NCBI GenBank assembly: GCA_030602145.1
Contig: JAUWAH010000038.1
Coordinates: forward strand, 1-10,611
Length of the DNA stretch: 10,611 nucleotides
Source: Desulfobulbus sp.
Lineage (GTDB): Bacteria > Desulfobacterota > Desulfobulbia > Desulfobulbales > Desulfobulbaceae
Direction: 5' to 3'
Below the pieces are notes generated by a model. That model was given only the letters and a program-made list of their open reading frames with translations. It had not been told where the DNA came from and searched no databases. The first letter of the stretch is position 1; the number at the start of each line of letters is the position of its first letter. Shown here piece after piece: positions 6,931 to 10,611 of the stretch. Position numbers and translations under genes: made by a program.

Positions 6931-9049
6931 TTACAGTTCCAGCGTCAAGGATTGGTTACCGGACTTCCTTTCCGCCGCCTCGACGCTTTTCTGAAAGATG
7001 GCGGCGGCCCGCTCCTGGTACTGCCTGGCCTCCTCGGGTTTGCGCTGACTGGTGGCGAGCTTGGCCAGTTCCTGGAGGACAGCGGCCACACTCGGATGCT
7101 CGGGCCCATGGGTGGCCTCGTTGATCGCCAACGTTTTCCGATAGCAGGCTTCGGCATCGCCGTAGCGACCCTGGAGACGGTAGGATTCGGCCAGGTTGTT
7201 CAGGCTGATGGCCAATTGCGGATGGGTTGGCCGCAGGGCCTTTTCCTGGATGCGGACCAACCGTTCATAGAGGGGCACCGCCTGTGGCTCCATCTCCAGT
7301 TCCATGCACAGGGCCGCCAGCTTGGCCAGGATGGATGCCTGGGCGGGATGTTCCGGCCCCCGCTTCTTCTCCATGATCTCCAGGGCCTTCCTGTACAGGG
7401 AAACCGCTTTGTCGTACTCGCCCAGGGTTTCCTGCAACTCGCCGATCTGCTGCCAACTGATGGCCATCTCCGGATGATCCTGCCCAAGTTTCCTGGCCAG
7501 GGCGGTCATCGCCTCCTTGTAGAGCGGGCCGGCCTTCTGATGCTGGCCACTGAGGACGTAGGTGTAGGCAAGCTCCCGCTGCGCCAGGGCCAGGGCCACG
7601 GGATCGCTGTCGACGCTTTGCCGGAAGAGACGGACAAAGGACTCCAGCCAGGGCAGGGCCTCCTTGTACCGGTACAGGCTGCGCGCCGTCCGGCCGGCTG
7701 CCTGGAGATAGGCCGGGTTTTCCGGTTCCTGCTCCAGGGCCAACCGGTAATGGGCCAGGGCCTTGTGCAGATCGACCCGGCTCTCGGCCAATCGGCCGCA
7801 GGCAAAGGCAGCCGGTCCGGTAAAGGCATGGCGCTCTTGACTGCAGCCGGTGAGGAACTCCTCCGCCGCCTTCGGATCACCGGCGCGCAGTCCATCGATG
7901 GCCGCTTCGAGTCCGGGCTTGGCAGCAAGTTCGCCGCGCATCTGCTCCAGCAGATCCAGCACCTGCTGCAAGCAGGCCACCTCTTCGACGTAGCTGTCGG
8001 CGATCTGGGCCAGCTTGTTGTTCATGATCACCAGTTCCCGCTGCAACCGATCGCGGAGGCCGTCGTCCTGGCGGGCAATGGCCTCGTTCAGGAGGGAACG
8101 CTGGCCCTCTTCGAGCCCGTTGAGACGTTCCGAATAGTCCTCCAGAGTCAATCGGACCACCGGCAGAACGGTTTCCGCCGGGGGCGGCGCGGCCATGAGA
8201 TCGGCGACCCCGTCTTCCCCGGCCTCGGCCACCGGCTGATCGGCAACGGCCGGCTCCAAGGCGACCTGAGGTTCGGCTTCCGCCGTCGGCTCAGCCACCG
8301 CCGGCTCCTCCTCGACGATCTCGGCTGTTTCGAGGGCGTCGATTTCCTTCGCCGAAAGGTCGGGAACTTCGGTGGTCACCGGAGTTGCCGACTCCATCTC
8401 CGCCGGTGCCGGAGACTCTTCGACCTCCGTCCACCCCTCGGGCGGCTCGACGGCAACCGGTTCCGCCACCGGTTCGCCGACCTCAAAATCCTCCTCCTGT
8501 TCGGCCAGGACCGGTGCCGACTCGGCCGCTTCGAGGGCGTCGACCTCCTCTGCTGACAACTCCGGAACTTCGATGGTCTCCGAAGCAGCCTCCTCCATCT
8601 CCGCCAAGTTTGGAGACTCTTCGACCTCCGCCCACCCCTCGGGCGGCTCGACGGCAACCGGTTCCGCGACCGGTTCGCCGACCTCAAAATCCTCGTCCGG
8701 CTCGATCAGGACCGGTGCCGTCTCCCCGGCAGCCGCCCCCTCCTCAGGGCTGGCGATCGTTTCGACTGTTGCCTCGGCGGTTTCCTCCAGAGGCACGACC
8801 GATGGCTCTTCTTCGATCTCGGCCGTTTCAGCCGGTCCAGGCGCCTCCACCACCGGCTCCTCAGCCGGGACCACCGGGGGCTCTTCGGCCGGTTCGGGCA
8901 GCGTTACCGTCACAGGGGCGGCGAGCGCTTCAGGGGGGGGCTTCGGGTTCGCTCTTGACGGTTTTCTTGCGGTCGACCCGTTTTTTCCAGACCAGGTACG
9001 CCACAATCAGGGCGGCGGCTATGAGCGCCGCAAGCACAGAACCGTTCAT
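6931..9049 (-). CDS. Membrane-anchored TPR-repeat protein, frame broken at a C8 run
   Basis: The start is an ATG at 9049 with GGAGG 5 bases upstream. It encodes a short uncharged N-terminus, a transmembrane helix (about residues 4-21, LAALIAAALIVAYLVW) and then KKRVDRKK. By the positive-inside rule the rest faces the cytoplasm. After 39 codons this frame stops at TGA (8930-8932), directly after eight C on the coding strand (8940-8933). Removing one C joins it to the long downstream frame, giving 705 residues. That frame encodes a Glu/Pro/Ala-rich acidic linker with a duplicated 67-residue unit, a predicted helical middle section, and at least five 42-residue tetratricopeptide repeats of kinesin-light-chain type with LGxDHP or GPEHP signatures. 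TPR arrays bind partner proteins; no enzyme domain is seen. A TTG start at 9006 could open the long frame alone, but its first 20 residues look like out-of-frame sequence and lack a ribosome binding site. Partner unknown. Confidence 0.85.
8317..8718 (-). repeat. Two tandem 201-bp units (67 codons each) in the TPR gene's acidic linker
   Basis: Unit 1 is 8718-8518 and unit 2 is 8517-8317. Each begins APVL and contains DFEVGEPVAEPVAVEPPEGW. The core is far better conserved in DNA than the flanks: 8411-8493 and 8612-8694 differ at only two positions (8430/8631 and 8467/8668). The unit length is a whole number of codons, so copy number can change without breaking the frame. The encoded sequence is Pro/Glu/Val-rich and probably an extended spacer. 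Confidence 0.93.
8933..8940 (-). other. C8 homopolymer at the frame break
   Basis: Eight C on the coding strand (GAAG-C8-TGAAGC). With eight, the frame from the good ATG at 9049 ends in TGA immediately after the run. With seven (or ten), it enters the TPR frame as SEPEAPPEALAAP. It may be a sequencing or assembly error, a slippery phase-variable tract, a ribosomal slippage site, or a real mutation. The sequence alone cannot decide. Confidence 0.85.
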
Positions 9050-9094
9050 TGTTCCTCCATGGGTGTCATCGGGTTGCGCCGCCGGCGGTGGCGA

Positions 9095-9700
9095 TCAGAG
9101 TAAAATGGCGGGCCGCATGGCCTCATACTGATCCAGGGCCTCCCCTTCGGCCAGCCGCTGGCCGGTCAACCAGGGAATTTGCAGGATCAGCGACAGGTTG
9201 AAGGTCTCCTTGAACAGATCCTCCAACAGCGCCATGGCCTTCTTGCTGGTTGAAAAGAAGAGCACGGTGTTGTCGGCGAGATTCCAGCAGAGATCATAGG
9301 TCGAGGGGACCGGCGGCGAGGTCCGGATCAGTTCGGCCCGGATGCGCTCCTTGATCTCCAGCCGAACGGCCCGGGCCAGGCGTGGAATCTGTTTTTCCCG
9401 CTTGATTCGCTCTTCTTCCTTCATGACGAATTTCTTGAGCACCGCCGGCGCCACCTTCCGTTCGTCGACCCGCATGGTCAGCGCGATGTAATCACCGGCG
9501 GCATAGGAACTGTAGGCGAAGGAGGCGTCGAACATATCGGCCACCGAGACCCAGCCGATGGAGTATTCCTCCATGGTGTCGTCGATATCCTTGAAACTCA
9601 TCGCCGCTATCCGTTGGCTGGCGAAGTCCCAGAACGAGGCGGGCGGTTCCCCGACCACGGTAAAGCGGGTCAACGAGGCCGCTCCGGTGAGTAATCCCAT
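9095..9700 (-). CDS. rdgC: Short RdgC-like protein (recombination-associated, N-terminal half)
   Basis: This 201-residue protein starts at the ATG at 9700 (MGLLTGAAS). The frame is open further upstream but that part looks non-coding, and the ribosome binding site is weak (CAGAG). It aligns by eye with the N-terminal half of E. coli RdgC. Shared features are an early basic strand, GWVSVADM against GWVPPMGS, a stretch of alternating charged helix (LKKFVMKEEERIKREKQ), a segment with NTVLFFSTSKKAMALLEDLF against IMVDCASAKKAEDTLALL, and LILQIPW. RdgC is a ring-shaped dimer that binds double-stranded DNA and can restrain RecA; E. coli RdgC is about 300 residues. This chain stops after the first half, and a protein resembling the rest is encoded at 6352-6897. 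It is the first gene of the operon, 45 bases before the TPR gene. Confidence 0.75.
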   Translation of the reverse strand: MGLLTGAASLTRFTVVGEPPASFWDFASQRIAAMSFKDIDDTMEEYSIGWVSVADMFDASFAYSSYAAGDYIALTMRVDERKVAPAVLKKFVMKEEERIKREKQIPRLARAVRLEIKERIRAELIRTSPPVPSTYDLCWNLADNTVLFFSTSKKAMALLEDLFKETFNLSLILQIPWLTGQRLAEGEALDQYEAMRPAILL

Positions 9701-9767
9701 GTCTCTGCACGCGGTTGAATTGCCGTTGGGCAGCGCCGCGGGGCGCAACCATTTCAAATTTGGTGGG

Positions 9768-9773
9768 ATTGTA
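9768..9773 (-). promoter_or_regulatory. Candidate -10 box for the six-gene operon
   Basis: The minus strand reads GCGGGTACAATCCC, and TACAAT matches 5 of 6 bases of the -10 consensus. It is about 67 bases upstream of the first ATG. No good -35 is present 16-18 bases further on (TGGTTT at 17), so the site would need an activator or is fortuitous. The rest of 9701-9886 shows no gene. Confidence 0.3.
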
Positions 9774-9886
9774 CCCGCAAACCCTTCGGGAAACCAGAAG
9801 GAAATGCGGCGAAAACAACCGCCGCCGCCGGGGTGGCGACACATGCCTGTCCCGGGCAAATATTGGGCCGACCCCAGCATTTTTGA

Positions 9887-9915
9887 TTGACACCCGAAAA
9901 AGAAGTTAGTAGAGA
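9887..9915 (+). promoter_or_regulatory. Promoter of the tRNA pair
   Basis: TTGACA (9887-9892) is a perfect -35. After 17 bases comes TAGAGA (9910-9915), a mediocre -10. Transcription would start near 9922, some 11 bases before tRNA-Lys. The position and strand suit the tRNA operon. Confidence 0.6.
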
Positions 9916-9932
9916 GAGGCTCTCGAAATGAA

Positions 9933-10008
9933 GGGTCGTTAACTCAGTCGGTAGAGTATCTGCCTTTTAAGCAGAGAGTCGCGCGTTCGAGTCGCGCACG
10001 ACCCACCA
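9933..10008 (+). tRNA. trnK: tRNA-Lys (anticodon UUU)
   Basis: This is a 76-base cloverleaf with a 7-bp acceptor GGGTCGT/ACGACCC, D-stem ACTC/GAGT and anticodon stem TCTGC/GCAGA. The loop is CTTTTAA, giving anticodon TTT at 9966-9968. The T-arm is GCGCG-TTCGAGT-CGCGC. Discriminator A is followed by an encoded CCA (10006-10008). All stems pair fully. It is cotranscribed with the next tRNA, 15 bases downstream. Confidence 0.98.
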
Positions 10009-10023
10009 AGGCAATCAGGTCTT

Positions 10024-10101
10024 GTCCCCATCGTCTAGCCAGGTCCAGGACACCGGCCTTTCACGTCGGCAACACCGGTTCAAATCCGGTTGGGGACGCC
10101 A
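10024..10101 (+). tRNA. trnE: tRNA-Glu (anticodon UUC)
   Basis: This is a 78-base cloverleaf with acceptor GTCCCCA/TGGGGAC. The anticodon stem is CCGGC/GTCGG (one G-U pair) with loop CTTTCAC, giving anticodon TTC at 10060-10062. The T-arm is ACCGG-TTCAAAT-CCGGT. Discriminator G is followed by an encoded CCA (10099-10101). It also serves as a tetrapyrrole precursor in organisms that make heme from glutamyl-tRNA. Confidence 0.98.
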
Positions 10102-10107
10102 CATAAG

Positions 10108-10151
10108 AACAGGGTGTTAGCTCGATAGAGTTAACACCCTGTTTCTGTTTT
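10108..10151 (+). terminator. Rho-independent terminator of the tRNA pair
   Basis: A 16-bp stem (10108-10123 with 10128-10143, one G-U pair) closes on a GATA tetraloop and runs into TTTCTGTTTT. It starts 7 bases after tRNA-Glu. A second small hairpin, GCTCC-AAG-GGAGC followed by TTTT (10155-10171), lies directly behind and may act as a back-up. Confidence 0.92.
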
Positions 10152-10171
10152 GGGGCTCCAAGGGAGCTTTT

Positions 10172-10371
10172 GTCCTCACAATATCCCCTGTACATTCTGC
10201 AAATTCGCACGCGTTTCTGCACCTGTTCGCGGGAGAATCTGAATTGCGTTTCAAGTGCTTTGACAACATTCCCGGTTTTTTTTCAGCCGATGGACAGCCT
10301 TGCCGCGAACACCTGGGTGGCATCGTTTTCGGTGCCCTGGACTTGTTCATTTCGAAGTCAAGGCCACGGGG
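10172..10371. other. Unassigned intergenic stretch between terminator and insertion sequence
   Basis: I see no supported gene here. A minus-strand frame of 77 codons (10350-10117) overlaps the terminator and has no recognisable domain or ribosome binding site. A T8 run (10276-10283) follows a TTGACA (10260-10265) that has no -10 partner. Base composition is lower in G+C than the neighbouring genes. Confidence 0.4.
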
Positions 10372-10452
10372 TGCCTATTCCGGTGAAGTCGGCCACGCAT
10401 TCCAGTCGAATCCGGCCGGGCATTCCGGTGGAAGGCGGCCACCTGTTCAGGT
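10372..10452 (-). repeat. Multiple end repeats of the IS21-like element
   Basis: Reading the minus strand, four units follow each other. They start ACCTGAACAGGTGGCCGCC (10452-10430), ACCGGAATGCCCGGCCGG (10429-10407) and ACTGGAATGCGTGGCCGAC (10406-10385), and the last is a partial ACCGGAATAGGCA (10384-10372). The period is 22-23 bases with the common pattern AC(C/T)(G/T)GAA...GGCCG...TTC. Such repeats are binding sites for the IstA transposase in IS21 elements. Confidence 0.8.
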
Positions 10453-10503
10453 GATTCCGTACACCCTGGTAGGAGCGTAGCGACGCGGTTGTTTATGGTG
10501 TCT

Positions 10504-10611
10504 CTACTTGCTGTCTTGGTGTTCTGTCAATGGGGTCTTTTTCCGCATCGATCCTCCTTTGAGTTGCAGGGTGTGGGCATTATGGACCAGTCGGTCAAGG
10601 ATTGCGTCCGC
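10504..10611 (-). CDS. istB: IstB ATP-binding transposition helper, last 35 residues
   Basis: The minus frame enters from the right edge and ends with TAG at 10504-10506. It begins ADAILDRLVHNAHTLQLKG and continues GSMRKK, the standard C-terminal signature of IS21 IstB, followed by a variable hydrophilic tail. IstB is an AAA+ ATPase that loads and activates the IstA transposase at target DNA. The Walker motifs lie outside the window, so intactness cannot be judged. Confidence 0.9.
   Translation of the reverse strand, partial: ADAILDRLVHNAHTLQLKGGSMRKKTPLTEHQDSK

Larger units (their letters stand above)
10372..10611 (-). mobile_element. IS21-family insertion sequence, istB-side end (partial)
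   Basis: The element enters from the right edge. It shows the end of istB, a short non-coding stretch, and then a group of repeated end sequences finishing in TG on the plus strand at 10372 (CA on the istB strand), the usual terminus of IS21 elements. The other end, istA and the target duplication lie outside the window. It inserted about 220 bases downstream of the tRNA terminator in apparently non-coding DNA. Confidence 0.8.

Noticed and set aside
6295-8556. Plus-strand open frame of 753 codons opposite the TPR and RdgC-C genes
   Set aside because: The minus-strand frames carry clear TPR repeats and proper starts; this one mirrors their codon bias and has no domain of its own.
8934-9006. 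TTG start at 9006 for the TPR protein
   Set aside because: There is no ribosome binding site, and the resulting first 20 residues are the wrong-frame reading of the transmembrane and KKRVDRKK segment.
10260-10283. TTGACA followed by a T8 run as a promoter
   Set aside because: No -10 box lies at 16-18 bases and no gene follows.
10117-10350. Minus-strand 77-codon frame
   Set aside because: It overlaps the tRNA terminator stem and lacks a ribosome binding site and any recognisable motif.
10372-10452. Repeats near the right edge as a CRISPR array
   Set aside because: The units are degenerate and adjoin without spacers; they are the end repeats of an IS21 element next to istB.

Overview
The window is GC-rich bacterial chromosome (roughly 60% G+C by eye) with genes packed mostly on the minus strand. 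Gene content and protein style suggest a member of the Desulfobacterota (former Deltaproteobacteria), possibly near Desulfobulbales. The pointers are a short RdgC-type protein, a single-chain class I Fe-S fumarase, and a gatB-radC-hemW cluster without gatC or gatA beside it. The placement is inference and no organism can be named from the sequence alone.

Layout, read in the direction of minus-strand transcription (right to left). A six-gene run with gaps of 45, 33, 21, 6 and -1 bases looks like one operon. It begins with a short protein resembling the N-terminal half of RdgC (9700-9095). Next is a membrane-anchored tetratricopeptide-repeat protein (9049-6931) whose frame is broken in a run of eight C. 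Then come a small protein that resembles the missing C-terminal half of RdgC (6897-6352), gatB (6330-4903), radC (4896-4159) and hemW (4159-3008). An 88-base gap with a plausible promoter and a LexA-box-like palindrome leads to a metallo-beta-lactamase-fold hydrolase (2919-2092). After a 227-base leader comes a complete class I fumarase (1864-248). Two hairpins follow it, and then the start of a LOG-family (TIGR00730) gene that runs off the left edge.

On the plus strand, divergent from the six-gene run, lie tRNA-Lys(UUU) and tRNA-Glu(UUC). They have a TTGACA promoter and a strong 16-bp terminator hairpin. At the right edge is the end of an IS21-family insertion sequence: the last 35 codons of istB (minus strand) followed by four degenerate 22-23 bp end repeats finishing in TG/CA at 10372.

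How the genes fit together: the cluster mixes translation (gatB, tRNAs), heme handling (hemW) and DNA-related functions (RdgC-like halves, radC), so it is a housekeeping block rather than one pathway. Fumarase serves the central C4-dicarboxylate cycle. No clearly new defence or biosynthetic system is visible. The points most worth a second look are the apparently split RdgC with a TPR gene between its halves, the C8 frameshift that separates the TPR protein from its membrane anchor, and the SOS-box-like palindrome upstream of the hydrolase.
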